Shown here: positions 1-9,861 of the stretch, piece by piece
Layout: every line of letters starts with the position of its first letter
Numbering within the stretch: position 1 is the stretch's first letter
Assembly (NCBI GenBank): GCA_029834535.1
Contig: JAQMWT010000002.1
Span: 1-64,000, forward strand
Length of the DNA stretch: 64,000 nt
Source of the DNA: Chrysophaeum taylorii
Lineage: Eukaryota > Sar > Pelagophyceae > Pelagomonadales > Pelagomonadaceae
Direction of reading: 5' to 3'
Made by a program: the position numbers and the translations under genes
Notes under the pieces: generated by a model
What the model saw: only the letters and a program-made list of their open reading frames with translations
Told to the model about the DNA's origin: nothing
The model's database searches: none

Positions 1-439
1 TTGACGGGCGGAGATAAGTACGCGGGACCTAGTCGGGGTCATCGCCGAGGCGTGGGGCAGGCGAAGAGAGGACGGGCCCCGCCCGTAGGTCGTACGCATG
101 CTGCCCGCGGACGTATGTGCGACGAAGGGTGACGTCCTGCTGGGATCGGGCGGCCTGGGCGGGGTTCCCCGAGGCGGCGACATGGGTGAGGGCGGTGAGG
201 GCGCAGCGAGCCCGGCCTAATGCGTTGGCGATCCCCCACTCACGGTAGATGCGGCGAGTTTGGGCCGCCTTTGCCTCTGTGAAGTTGGCGCAGCCGCTTG
301 TCACCCAGGTTCGCGCAGCGATGCGCTCTGCGCATGTTTGGGCGAGAGCGTGGCACGCCGCGCTGGCCTCACCGAAGGCACCAAAGACGAGGCCGGCGAT
401 GGTGCCGTAGCTACGTAGCCGCTGTTCGACAGGGCCCAA
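1..439 (-). mobile_element. 3' end of an unrecognised repetitive element with an open frame
   Basis: A minus-strand open frame of up to 136 residues ends near base 29. I do not recognise the protein. The terminal 70 bases, including the end of the frame, recur in opposite orientation at about 22,906-22,975, and a shorter piece recurs at 22,778-22,806 and 36,719-36,733, each time joined to satellite-like sequence. That copy pattern (only the 3' end is repeated) is what a 5'-truncating element would give, but no reverse transcriptase or transposase motif is visible in the piece inside this window. Confidence 0.35.
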
Positions 440-1300
440 GAAGCCAGGCGGTGGTGCTGTACCCGGCTGGGGGATGATGGCGTCGATGCCGCGGGCGTGA
501 GCGAGGTATTCGGAGTGGACTCGCGCTGTGTCTGTCTTATATATATTTTCTTTTTACCTGCTAGAAGAAAGAGAAATTACCTATAGGACGCAAGACTGCT
601 TCCAAAAACAAGGAAAGAAAGAAGATAAAGAAAAAAGATAGGCCGTAAGTAACTTGCTAGAAATTACATATATGACGCAACAAGACTGCTTATTAGGACG
701 TCTTTTCCGTTTTTTCTCGCAGTAAACCGCGTCGTGGCGAGCGATGGCGGTCCGACCGCCGCGCGGTCCGGGATGACGAGACAAACCGTCCGGCGCTCGG
801 CGAGGCGGGAGATCGTGCAGGAAAACGAAAGAGGCGCAAGTAAATTCCTTTGAAAAGGAACTGGTACTACTCGAGTGTCCTCGCCCAGGAGTGGAATGGC
901 GAAGAGCAAGTGTACAAGCGCGCTGTTGATGCGTGGAAGCGCTTGCGGCGTGTTCGAGACGATCGCTTTCTCGAGCGCGAAGAACGTGCGGTCCGTCGCG
1001 ACAAGATGGGGCGATTGCGAGAGTCGCCGGGAAGCTTAACGAGCAGGTCGTAGTCACCAGGAGAGCTCCCCCCTTTCTAACTTTTGTTGTTTTTTTTTTG
1101 GCCCTTTTTTTTCAACCAAAGCCCTGCGGCGCCGGCCCTAGTTATTACTCTCGTCGACTCGACCAAGGCGCCCCTTTTCCGGCTGCGAATGTCTCTCGAC
1201 CGAGCGCGTGGTCCACGATGAGACGGTCCTTGCCGCGTTTAGGACGCACGGGGTACCAGCGAGCTCGTCAATCAGAGCGATGTATTATCGTCGCTGAAGC
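440..1300. other. No gene recognised
   Basis: Several overlapping open frames of 67-158 residues exist on both strands, but none has a recognisable motif. AT-rich runs occur around 540-700. I see no supported gene. Confidence 0.4.
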
Positions 1301-2519
1301 TCAACTTGAGCCAACCGAGCTCGACGAACACGGACAAGCAAAAACAAAACGCTTATTCGCCAATGTCAGTATACGTTCTGGTGCCACGTGAATTGGAATC
1401 CAGGACATACTACAGCAAGCTGCATCAAGGTGCAGCTGATGGTAACATCTTTCGAAGGGGGTTGCTACGAGGGTCGTTTCCACGGCATCACGGGCTGCGG
1501 CAGACACACCCGCATTCGTTTTCGCGTTGGTGGCGACCAGTACGCCTTGCAAGACCACCCCGAAGACTGCGCGACCGTGTCGTCTTCTTCCCTGCGATTT
1601 GTCTATTGACTGGAATAATCCTACAGCGCGCTTTGTCCCGACTGCCATTGTGGTCTCTCGCGTCGGCGTCGGCTCCCCGCGTTCAAAACGCCGCCGCCGC
1701 CGCCCGCTGGCGAGTTTCATCTGGATTTTCTTTCTCTTTGCCAATAAGCATCGCTGCGATGCGCAACGAAACTACTCGATTCCATGCCCGACGCAGCGCA
1801 CCCATACCTGCATCCCACTCTTCCCCGCGTGATGGCCGTGATGCTCGTCCGCCCGCCGATCATCTCTACGCGGCTAGCCACGGATCTCTGTCCAGAGGTG
1901 AGGGCGGAGCTGCTGTGGCCATTTTCGTTGCTTCGCGGGTCACTCCCGGCCCTGGAACTCTATCTGCGTATCGCGCTGATGTCGTGGGCATATACGTCGC
2001 GCGAGCGGCACGTTGATCCCTTCGTGATGTACTCCGTCGGTTGTATACAAGTGAAAGCTGTCCTTGACTACATTCTGGCCTCTCAATTTAAGATGAGATC
2101 GCGCACGTCACTCCGTGCCCAGGGACTCATTTTGGTTCATTCCACGGGTGCGTGCCCACCCCGAACGCCGCAAATCCTCCAATTCATCTTTGTCGAGCCG
2201 CTCCAGAATGTTGTTGATGGCCTTGTGGCCCGTGTAGCGGATGACCCTTCTTGCGCGCCATTCTGCCATGGCCGGCGTTGGTTTGTCTTCGCCTTCCAGT
2301 TGTACCGACGGCGTTTGTGTTCCACTTTTCTGACGAAGCTTGGCGTTACGCGCTTTCGTGCATACGTGCCAGCGGATGTCGATCCCACATTCTTGCTTGT
2401 CCGGGCGTCTTTTGTTGGCCCGTGCAAGTCATTCATGAGTTGGCGACGTCCCATGAAGTTTGAGCACTGTAATAAACCCTATACCATCGTTGTGCTGGTA
2501 CAAGTTCTTAAAGATTGAT
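1301..2519 (+). other. Coding-like fragments, one Tudor/chromo-like
   Basis: Plus-strand frames here change repeatedly. The segment at about 1,430-1,600 reads VQLMVTSFEGGCYEG and continues with alternating hydrophobic residues and VGGDQYAL, the look of a Tudor/Agenet-type beta barrel (a G-x-Y-x-G turn followed by V-x-F-x-x-x-x-x-Y-x-L). No continuous gene could be assembled, so this is either a multi-exon gene with unrecognised splice sites or a decayed one. Function unknown. Confidence 0.25.
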
Positions 2520-2660
2520 CACAAAGGGTGGTCAGTCCAGATCTGTAGCGAGCGAGCGAGCGACCTTCGAGTGATCAAACTTATACAAAAAAAAAGAGAT
2601 TGAGCGAGATGACAAGAAACAAATCTAGGGCCGATGTGATCAAGCTTTCATAGGTTATAC

Positions 2661-2936
2661 ATGTCGCACCGTGACTCCGGAGCGTCCTTCGGCTTTGAAA
2701 AAACGGACGACGATGAGGACGATTTCGATGATGCGGGCTTCGCTCAGGTGGAGCGGGAGCGTAGTGGTTACGCGCAGCTGAAGTCGTCGGCTGAACTCGA
2801 CGCCGAAAACAGCAAACAAGTCGCGCGCCCTGACGAAGGGGTGACGTCTATGAGCGATCGCTGCGTACGCTGTCGCAGCTCAGAGCGTGCGACCGACCCC
2901 AGCAAAATCATCCGACGTGAGTTTAGTAGTCCCTAA
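2661..2936 (+). CDS. Small acidic hypothetical protein
   Basis: This 91-codon frame has an ATG 18 bases after a stop-rich AT stretch. The N-terminus is strongly acidic (EKTDDDEDDFDDAGF), followed by a Glu/Arg/Gln-rich middle and a CVRC pair near residue 67. A GTGAGT-type donor lies inside the last codons (about 2,915), so the printed C-terminus may be intronic and the gene may continue into a further exon. It lies just upstream of the bL35 gene on the same strand. I do not recognise a family. Confidence 0.4.
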   Translation: MSHRDSGASFGFEKTDDDEDDFDDAGFAQVERERSGYAQLKSSAELDAENSKQVARPDEGVTSMSDRCVRCRSSERATDPSKIIRREFSSP

Positions 2937-3035
2937 ACCCTAAGGATTGTCCGAGAAACCCCCTATGAAAGGTCGCTTACCCTCTGAGTCACTTCTTTAT
3001 TACCCTCTTTCGAAGCTCTCGTCGGCGTACTCGGG

Positions 3036-3245
3036 ATGCTGGTGTTGGTGCGGTTTGCATCGACGGCCTCGAAGCGGTTCCGCGTGACCGGAGGGGGCGA
3101 GATCAAGCGCAAGGGCCAGGGGCTTTCCCACAACACGGGGAAGAAGAGCTCGACGCAAATGATGCGGCGTCGGTCGCGGACGACGCTCGAGGGCACGAAT
3201 CGCATAGTCAAAAAGATGAAGTTGCTAATTAAGGGCCAGCGCTAG
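3036..3245 (+). CDS. MRPL35: Ribosomal protein bL35, mitochondrial type
   Basis: The 69-residue product carries the bL35 core: SKRFRVTGGGEIKRKGQGL followed by a basic helix-rich tail (HNTGKKS, RRRSRTTL, VKKMKLLIKGQR). bL35 is a small basic protein of the large ribosomal subunit, buried in 23S-type rRNA. The hydrophobic, Arg-containing N-terminus MLVLVRFAST could act as a short mitochondrial presequence. Ochrophyte plastids usually encode their own copy, so a nuclear gene suggests the mitochondrial ribosome (inference). Length matches the family (about 65 residues plus a leader). The start is the first ATG in frame; an upstream 5' exon cannot be excluded. Confidence 0.75.
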   Translation: MLVLVRFASTASKRFRVTGGGEIKRKGQGLSHNTGKKSSTQMMRRRSRTTLEGTNRIVKKMKLLIKGQR

Positions 3246-3269
3246 CTAGTGTCGTAGGAGGGCGAATAG

Positions 3270-3650
3270 GTGGAGCGTGGGGTCAGGTGGAGCGTAGGAG
3301 GGCGAGTGGGTGGGGTCCGACACACATCGGCGAGGACGTCAGGAACCGCAGCGTTGCCGAACGTCGCGAAATTCGCCAGAATCGTCGCCTCGCTGGTCTG
3401 TTTTCGTGGATCCCGAATGCCACCAGGATCACCGTCAGCTCGAAATCCACGGTGACGTCCTGCGTCGCGATTGATCCAAGCTGTCTACGGCGACCTCGCA
3501 GACGACTCAAGCTGGCTCTTCCACAGTGCTCCCGCCGCGAAGCGAGTATGGCCAGTTAACGCTCCGCAAGGTCGGCATCCTCCCGTCTTCAACCGCGGCC
3601 ATCTCTACGCGGCTCTCAGAAACGAAACCGACTTGGCTCTAAAACCTTGC
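3270..3650 (+). mobile_element. Relict Helitron/PIF1 helicase fragment, plus strand
   Basis: Around 3,476-3,505 the DNA closely matches the helicase-coding strand of the 11-16 kb tandem units; the frame reads IQAVYGDLAD, as in their ILQAVYGDLAD. After an internal deletion, the stretch at about 3,565-3,620 reads in pieces as LRKVGI and PVFNRGHLYAALR, matching the PIF1 C-terminal pattern (VGV, PVF, QLYVALCR). The fragment is frameshifted and deleted, and lies opposite in orientation to the other copies in this window. Confidence 0.5.
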
Positions 3651-3766
3651 GCCCACCCACGAGTCTTCTTTCCTCGATCCTTCGCAAACAACACTCGTCC
3701 TTCGAAGGGTGCTCCGCCTCCTCGTTCTCTTAACTCGCGGGCCGGCTGCACTTGCTATTATTACTA

Positions 3767-5071
3767 CTATTTCGAGGAGGAGGAGGAGGAGGAGGAGGGC
3801 TTTCTTGGAGCGGACAAGACGAAGGGTTCGGGAATGGTACAGTTGTCGCCGTTGCGCCACTCGTCGGCCTTGTCGACGTGGAACGCGGAGTGCTCCCGGT
3901 CCCGCTGGTCCTGCGCGAGCTTGCGCGCGCGATCGCGGAGCTCGAGGTGTCGGGCGAGGCCGCGGACGACGACGGGATGGACGGCCGAGCCGCCAGGCGT
4001 GAGTCCCCCCCTCCGGTCGGCCCCGGGTCGCTCCCGCTGGGATTTGGCGATCGAGGGGCGGAAGGAGCACTCCTTGAGCTCAAGGAGTTCCTTCTCGCGC
4101 AGAGCCCTCCGGCGGCGGTCCTCGACGTCGGCGCGGTATTTCGTCGGGTCGTCGAAGACGCGAGGGCTAGTCGCGGACGAACTGTTGTTGACGGCCGGCT
4201 TAAAGGTGAAAGTCTCGGCGCGACGCCGAGCCGCCTCCGCGCGCGCCTTCTCGCGCACGGCGCGACCGCGCTGGTTCGCGCTGAGCTCGTCGATCGGCGT
4301 CGGGCGCCGCTGGTTGGCCGTCGCCAAGGTCGGCGCGAATTTGAGCTCCGCGTCGCGCGCGGCGCGTTCTCGCTCTCGTTTCTTGCGGACGAGCTCGGCG
4401 TCGCGAGCGAGCGCTTCGATGCCCTTCGACCGCCCGCGCCCCGTCGTCTCGGGACGAAACGAGGGCTCCTCGCGCGGCTCTTCGCGCCGACGCCTTCGCT
4501 CGGCTTCGCGTCGTCGCTCCCTCTCTGCGAACGGCAGATCGATCGGTCGGGAGGCGGCGCGGAACCGACGCTGCCGCGCCGCGGCGTCAGCGGCCGCCGC
4601 GGCGGCTTCGTTCCTGTCCTTTTCGCGCATCGCCCTATCCCAGGCGTCGGCCGAAAGCCGCGCGGCCGCGTCGGGGGCGCGCCGCTTCGCGAGCCGTTCG
4701 GACTTCGCGTCGACGCGCGGCCGGAAAGTCTCGGTTTCCGCCCTTTCCTTCCTCGTCTCCGCCTCGAGCGCTTCGCGCCGCGCGGCCGCCGCGCGCTCGA
4801 GCTCTGCGACGCGCTCGTGCAAGGGTCGCCGGGCCTCGAGCCGCTCGCTCGGCGCGTTTATGCGCGGCGCGAACCGGCACGCAGCCACCTCCGCCTCCTC
4901 GCACGCGATCTGCTGCAGGCACCGCAGCTCGCGCCGCTCGGCGGCGTCCACGAACAGCCGCGCGGTGGTCCGCGACACCCGCGGCGGCGGCGGCGCCGGG
5001 GGCTCGTCGGAGAGCCGGTTGAGCGCCGACACGACCCTCTGCGAGCACTGAACCTCGTCCGCGAGCCGCAT
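3767..5071 (-). CDS. FxP-repeat coiled-coil protein
   Basis: The 434-residue product is rich in Arg, Glu and Ala and has long predicted coiled coils. About six copies of a short motif recur between helices: FAPRINAPSERLEARRPL, FRPRVDAKSERLAKRR, FRPETTGRGRSK, FAPTLATANQRRPTPI, FKPAVNNSSS and FRPSIAKSQRERPG, i.e. F-x-P-x-x-x-x-x-S-x-R at irregular spacing. Proteins with this layout occur in flagellated protists and are often linked to basal bodies or axonemes, but I cannot assign one. The C-terminus is a poly-Ser run coded by a GAG/CTC microsatellite. An upstream in-frame Met at 5,221 would run into the divergent neighbour at 5,126; the Met at 5,071 leaves a 54-bp shared intergenic gap and is preferred. 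Confidence 0.7.
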   Translation of the reverse strand: MRLADEVQCSQRVVSALNRLSDEPPAPPPPRVSRTTARLFVDAAERRELRCLQQIACEEAEVAACRFAPRINAPSERLEARRPLHERVAELERAAAARREALEAETRKERAETETFRPRVDAKSERLAKRRAPDAAARLSADAWDRAMREKDRNEAAAAAADAAARQRRFRAASRPIDLPFAERERRREAERRRRREEPREEPSFRPETTGRGRSKGIEALARDAELVRKKRERERAARDAELKFAPTLATANQRRPTPIDELSANQRGRAVREKARAEAARRRAETFTFKPAVNNSSSATSPRVFDDPTKYRADVEDRRRRALREKELLELKECSFRPSIAKSQRERPGADRRGGLTPGGSAVHPVVVRGLARHLELRDRARKLAQDQRDREHSAFHVDKADEWRNGDNCTIPEPFVLSAPRKPSSSSSSSSK

Positions 5072-5125
5072 GAGAGATAACGGGCAGGGTTTAGGCAGAC
5101 ACAACAGATTATTCGGAAGAAGAGA

Positions 5126-5605
5126 ATGGCCGCCGCCGCTGAGTTCTACGCGAACCTTGCTGGGCGCCCCCAGAAGCGCGCGCGCAAGGGCCGATACTGG
5201 TGCCGGCTTTGTGGGCCGCACGACGATTCACCGGGCGCGCACGAAGCATCCCTCGCGCATACGCTCGGTCGAAACCTCAAGCCGCGCACCCGGCGCATCC
5301 TTCTCCCCGACGGTAATGTTGGTGCTCGAATCCTCGCGAAAATGGGCTGGGCCGACGACGGCGAGCGCCCCGGCCTCGGGAAGCCCGGCCGCGAGGGCCG
5401 CGTCCACCCGATAAACCTCCCCATCAAGCAAGACACGGCTGGCCTCGGCGCGGAGAAGAAGCGCCCCGCCAAACGCGGCGGCGTCGTGGTCCTCCAGAAA
5501 CCAAAGGAAACGCCTCCCGTCGATCGCACTCGGCGGCTCCGACGAGAGCTCTACGGAAAGGAAATTCCCGAGGGCTTCGAGGCCTTGTTTTTTGAGGACG
5601 ACTAG
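5126..5605 (+). CDS. Zinc-finger and G-patch domain protein (GPANK1-like)
   Basis: The 159-residue protein starts with a U1-type zinc finger (C26, C29, H39, H45 in YWCRLCG...GAHEASLAH). It is followed at about 62-110 by a G-patch: GARILAKMGWADDGERPGLG, then HPINLPIKQDTAGLG. G-patch domains bind and stimulate DEAH-box helicases in splicing and ribosome assembly. The order zinc finger then G-patch resembles the C-terminal half of GPANK1, without ankyrin repeats. A basic stretch and RRLRRELYGKEIPEGFE close the protein. It is divergent from the coiled-coil gene, with only 54 bp between the start codons, so the two probably share a promoter region. Confidence 0.8.
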   Translation: MAAAAEFYANLAGRPQKRARKGRYWCRLCGPHDDSPGAHEASLAHTLGRNLKPRTRRILLPDGNVGARILAKMGWADDGERPGLGKPGREGRVHPINLPIKQDTAGLGAEKKRPAKRGGVVVLQKPKETPPVDRTRRLRRELYGKEIPEGFEALFFEDD

Positions 5606-5955
5606 CATGTCGCGCGATACCTTCGTCGAGGTCCTCTGTTGGCTGTGGTGAGTGATCATCGCGCGAGGCGAGGCGGACGGAGTATGCACGAAGAACACGA
5701 ACGATCGCGCGGACAAGTTTTTAGTAATCGACCTCGCCTGCTCGTCGAACTGCTGCTCCTCCGGGGGAGCCTTGCCTTGCTCCAGTACTGCGACCAGCCC
5801 GACGGCGGGCCTCTCCTATCATTAGGGGTTTAAAAAGAATAATCTGCACCACCCAGGCCCCATCATCCCCTCTTATATATTATTATTGTAGTCGCAAACC
5901 CTAGATCTCTAACGCGCCGGCCCGAGACGGCACGAAGAAGAAGAAGCAGCAGCAG
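5606..5955. other. Intergenic, no gene seen
   Basis: Between the G-patch and PIH genes I see no coding signal. The end is AT-richer (about 5,830-5,890, including a TATTATTATTG run), which may be the 5' region of the next gene. Confidence 0.4.
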
Positions 5956-6696
5956 ATGGTCGCGCCAGACGTGGAGAAGGAGCTCGTGCGGCTGTACCGC
6001 GAGGAGCCCGGAAACCTCGACAAGCTGGAGCGCGAGCTGCGTGATCTTCGAACGAAAGCGTCGGCAACGCGTCGGGAGGCGTCGACGGCGGCGTTGAAGC
6101 GAGGAATGGCGGAGCAGAGCAAAGAGCTGCGGCGCGAGCTGGAAAAAATCAAGAAGCAAGAGGCGAAAATGCGAGAAACCGAAGAAAAACTCCAGCAGCT
6201 CGCGGACATGGGCGACGAGAAGTCGGTGATTGAGTTCTTCGAGAAACAGGGCATGTCGCGAGACGATCTGCGTCGAGCGTTGACGGGGGACCCCCGCGGC
6301 GCCCTCCAAGGCATACAAATGCCCCAGGTCGACGTCGACGAGAAGGCCGTCGAATTCGCCGACAGCCTCTACCGCGTCGTCAAGGGCGAGGAGGAGGTGG
6401 TGGAGTACGGGCCGCCGCCGCCGCCGCCGAAGACGATAACGCAGCCAGACTTTTGGCAGAGAGAACCAACGCAAGACGATCCGCACGTTGTCGTCACGAT
6501 CAAGCTGCCCAAGCTCGACTCGGCCAAGGAGGCCGACCTCGACGTGGCCCCCAAGCACATTCACTTCAAGGCGCCGATCGATTATAAAGAGGCCTACATG
6601 CTCAGCGTACCCCTCAAACGACGCGTCCGGGCCGACGAGGCCACGGCCTCCTGGAAGGCCAAGCGCCACGAACTCCAGGTCACCATCCCTTGTTAA
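5956..6696 (+). CDS. PIH1-type CS-domain protein, probable dynein assembly factor
   Basis: The 246-residue product has an N-terminal charged coiled coil (about 1-95, repeated ERELRDLR and ELRRELEKIKKQEAKMRE), a linker with six prolines (about 153-158), and a C-terminal CS/p23-like beta domain (about 170-246): VVVTIKLPKLDSAKEADLDV, APKHIHFKAP, YMLSVPLKRRV, and a final strand HELQVTIPC. This is the PIH1 C-terminal CS signature, in which the domain ends with the protein. Such proteins act with HSP90/R2TP in cytoplasmic preassembly of axonemal dyneins, so a flagellated stage is implied (inference). It ends 9 bp from the convergent membrane-protein gene. Confidence 0.65.
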   Translation: MVAPDVEKELVRLYREEPGNLDKLERELRDLRTKASATRREASTAALKRGMAEQSKELRRELEKIKKQEAKMRETEEKLQQLADMGDEKSVIEFFEKQGMSRDDLRRALTGDPRGALQGIQMPQVDVDEKAVEFADSLYRVVKGEEEVVEYGPPPPPPKTITQPDFWQREPTQDDPHVVVTIKLPKLDSAKEADLDVAPKHIHFKAPIDYKEAYMLSVPLKRRVRADEATASWKAKRHELQVTIPC

Positions 6697-6705
6697 CTTC
6701 TTGGA

Positions 6706-7398
6706 TTACGAGGTCTCCGATGGCGCCTCGATGTCTGCGGTGGTTCCGTAGTTTGTGTTGTTTGGTCGGTACGCGTGGGGGGCGAGCAACTTCGGGCGCC
6801 GCGACCGCTTGCTGGGTCGCAGTCTTCTCGAGGGTGCGTTGATGTCGTCGCAACCAGCGAGGAAGGCCCTAAAGCGGGCCATATCGGTGTCGTAGGAGGA
6901 GCCGTCGAGGATAGAAGGTCGGACGTCGACGAAAAACTTCACCCTGCCGTACGCGACGACGCCCACGTCGAGGACGAGAGCCCACATCGGCACGAGCCGC
7001 CAGCCGACAGCCATGGCAGCAAGCGTGAGGGGGGCGTGCACGATAGCAGCTTCCTTTGCCAGCGGCCAGTACGCGAAAATCATCGACCTGAGCGTACGAA
7101 TAACCGTCGTCCAGACAACAACTCACATCCACAGCGAGTGCGCGAGCATCAGGAGTTCGATCTCCGTGGTCGATATCGAGTTGGTCGCGAGGGCCTGAAT
7201 GGCAACAAACAGGACGAGCCAAGACGAGACGCCATGGAGCATTTCGCCCGAGTGGATAATCAGCCATGCAACGCGATTCGAGCTCAGGTGCGCGAGCTGT
7301 TTCGTGTCGGTGAAGCTCAGGAAGTGGTGCAACGAGAACGGTCCCAGCACGACGCACTCGGCGAGGAGCCAGTACCACGCGCTTCGGGACAGGCCCAT
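6706..7398 (-). CDS. Two-exon multi-pass membrane protein, unknown function
   Basis: Exon 1 is 7,127-7,398 and exon 2 is 6,706-7,087. They are separated by a 39-nt intron (7,088-7,126) that starts GTGAGT and ends CTCAG; without removal of this intron the frame stops immediately. The spliced product is 217 residues with about five hydrophobic stretches: SAWYWLLAECVVLGPFSL, SWLVLFVAIQAL, MIFAYWPLAKEAA, LTLAAMAVGWRLVPMWALV and LDVGVVAYGRV. A hydrophilic tail of about 65 residues follows, with a basic patch (RRLRPSKRSRRPK). No family recognised. Convergent with the PIH gene. Confidence 0.6.
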
Positions 7399-7870
7399 GA
7401 TCTATCTACTCGGTCAGGAGAAACAACGGTTTCTGTCGGAAAACTAGAATTTATTGTTATTACCCTCTCGGTCGATATCTCTAGCTAGGTACCCCTCTTG
7501 ACATGCGGCGTCGTTAAAGACGACGGCCTGGAGACGACGAAGCGCGCCTTGTTGTATAAAAATTGTCGATGTCAACAACAATGTTTGTTTGCTCGACGGC
7601 AGGCAACCGCCCTCGAGGCGCTGGCTCAGAACCGCATCGCAACGTAGACTCGACAAAAATCTCGTTTCTCTTCGCCTAGGTCGGCGTTGACCAGCGCCAG
7701 GAGCACGTGCGCGAGTTCGTAAAGATGACGGTGCCCTCGGACAGCTACAATCCCAAGATCGATCGATCTATGGCAACGTCTACTGCCGGGTGCGACGGAA
7801 ATCGACGAGGGGCTAACGGAATGAATGAATGAATTCGTCGCTGGTGTTGTCTGTGAGACGAAAGCACTTG
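7399..7870. other. Intergenic, no gene seen
   Basis: Only short frames without motifs. The last part may hold an earlier, unrecognisable portion of the ankyrin relic that follows; a short ATGAATGAATGA tandem lies at about 7,820-7,832. Confidence 0.35.
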
Positions 7871-8225
7871 CTCCAACGTATCTAGATATGGTCATCTCGA
7901 GGCCCTGAAGTGGGCGCAGAACAAAGGGTCTTCGTGGAACACTTGGACCTACTCCAACGCAGCTCGAGGCGGTCGTTTCGAGGTCGGGCGACGGGTGTCC
8001 GCGGGATACGTGGGCGTAGGCGGCTACGGGCGGCTATCTCGACGTTCTCAAATTGGCGCGCACCAATGGGTGTCCGAGGAAGGAAGACGCATGCTCTAGC
8101 TCAAGGCGGCTATCTCGTTCATACCAACGGTTGTCCGCGGGATACTGATGCGTGCTCTCGCGCAGCTCGAGGCGGCCATTTCTCGGTCCTCAAATTGGCG
8201 CGCGCCAAACGGGTGGAATGCTAGG
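7871..8225 (+). pseudogene. Decayed ankyrin-repeat gene fragment
   Basis: Plus-strand pieces read as ankyrin repeats in three different frames: SRYGHLEALKWAQNKGSSW then TYSNAARGGRFEV (about 7,878-8,000); GGYLDVLKLARTNGCPRKED (about 8,030-8,090); and NGCPRDTDACSRAARGG then HFSVLKLARAK (about 8,125-8,215). The G-H-L-E-x-L-K-W-A-x-x-x-G-C-P pattern is the repeat type common in ankyrin multigene families of some algae. Frame changes between repeats show a broken gene. The fragment has no detectable start or neighbouring domain. Confidence 0.6.
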
Positions 8226-9130
8226 TCGTGTGCTGGCGCTCTCCGCGCCGACGTCGTTGTGTTGGCGCCCTGGCAACCGCCCACACCAGGACTGATCCGA
8301 TTCACTAGTGGGTGATGTTCGTGGAACAAGCACTTGAAGCCCATAGTGGGTGGTAAGAAACGAGATGAAATCCTAACGGATCGACCGCGTGACCATATGT
8401 GCGACGTCTAGAGACACATTGGCATGCGACCGAGTGGCGCGCGACAGGCGTAGGAAATTACCGCGAGATGCGGAGACATTCTGTGGAGGCAGGTACGTCC
8501 GCTCTGGTCAGCACCTTCCACTATGTCATCACGCGCCCAGAAAAAAAAACAAAAAAAACCAAAGCCGCCGTTCAAGGACATCGCCGTGGCCCCGACACGC
8601 TTCACAGAGCCAACGTCGGGACTGTCTTACGAGACTACGAGTCGTCGTCTACGAGGAAGATCACTGGTAGCATCCTGCGGCCTGCGACGCTCTTGCACGA
8701 CTTCGCACAAGACCGCGCGCAGTGGCGGTCCGTCATCAACGAGTCCTCGTCCCTCGCCTCTGCCCCAACTGCGTGATTGTCCTCTGTGATTCCGGATCGG
8801 CTCCTGCCTGTCCGGCCTGGCTCCCATGCTCGGGAGAGGTCTGGAGTTAGTTAGTTAGTTAGTTAGTTAGCATGGTGCCTTCGACAAGCTGCCAGATACG
8901 CTCAGCAGCCGTGGTTCGCAGAGGACTTGTGGCCCTCCCTCCCTTCTTAGCACATCCAGAAAAAGCTCTGCTGTGACTTTGTTGTTGTTGTTGTTGTTGC
9001 TACGCTAGCTACTGACTATGGAGTACATCAACTACTCTGACGTGGTAAGGGAATCATTTCTACAGTCTTTTTGGGACTGACCGTTGGGTTTTGATGATAG
9101 CGAAGTCAGATTCTACACAACAACAAGAAG
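8226..9130. other. Intergenic with microsatellites
   Basis: No supported gene. A GTTA tetranucleotide run lies at about 8,846-8,870, a TTG run at about 8,979-9,000, and an A-rich tract at about 8,541-8,560. The last 100 bases probably hold the 5' region of the cysteine-repeat gene. Confidence 0.4.
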
Positions 9131-9827
9131 ATGATGTTCCTACTCGTAGTAGTGATGATGAAGGTTGTCGCCGGGGGACTCGTCGCCAAGTCCGGGCAGA
9201 CGGTCCACGAGACGCAGACGCGGCACTTGGTGGTGCGGGGTGAGTTCAGCGAAGAGAGTTGGGTTGAGTTGGCCCCTGTTCGGAAGGGGGGGTACTCGAT
9301 GAAGGTTGTCTCCGAGACACAGTTGGTTGTCGCGCTGCGGTTCGGGGAATCTTGGGGCAATGGCAACGAGGTCGTGGTCGTCGCCCTCGACGGAAAAGCC
9401 CTCGAAACGCCCGTGCAGGTGGCGACGATTCGCGCCGATTTCGAAGACGCGTCGTGCAACGACGCCTGTTTCTACTCGAACGACGGTTGGTGCGACGAGG
9501 AGCGGACGGACGGGGACGACTGGTTCAGCGACGACTACTTTGGTCCGCCGACCGACGAGGCGTGCTGGGCGGGCACCGATTGCTCGGACTGCGGCGTGTT
9601 CGAGACGCCTGGACGCGTCCAAGAGGCGGTCGCTGCTTTTCGCGACTTTGGCGACCACTACTACGACGACGCGGGGATGGAGGCTTCGTCGTGTTCCGAT
9701 ACCTGCGAGTACGCCCGCAACGGGATCTGCGACTATTATCCTTGGCACGAGTCGCTCTACGGGACCGCCCGACAAGCAGACGACGACGACGACGACGACG
9801 CCTTCGTTTGTGAGAATTTTTTTTTTT

Positions 9828-9861
<34 letters not shown>

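Noticed and set aside
3471-5080. Plus-strand open frames of 526 and 442 residues opposite the coiled-coil gene
   Set aside because: They are Arg/Ser- or Leu/Val-rich shadows of a high-GC gene, with no motif and no start context; the minus-strand product has clear repeats.
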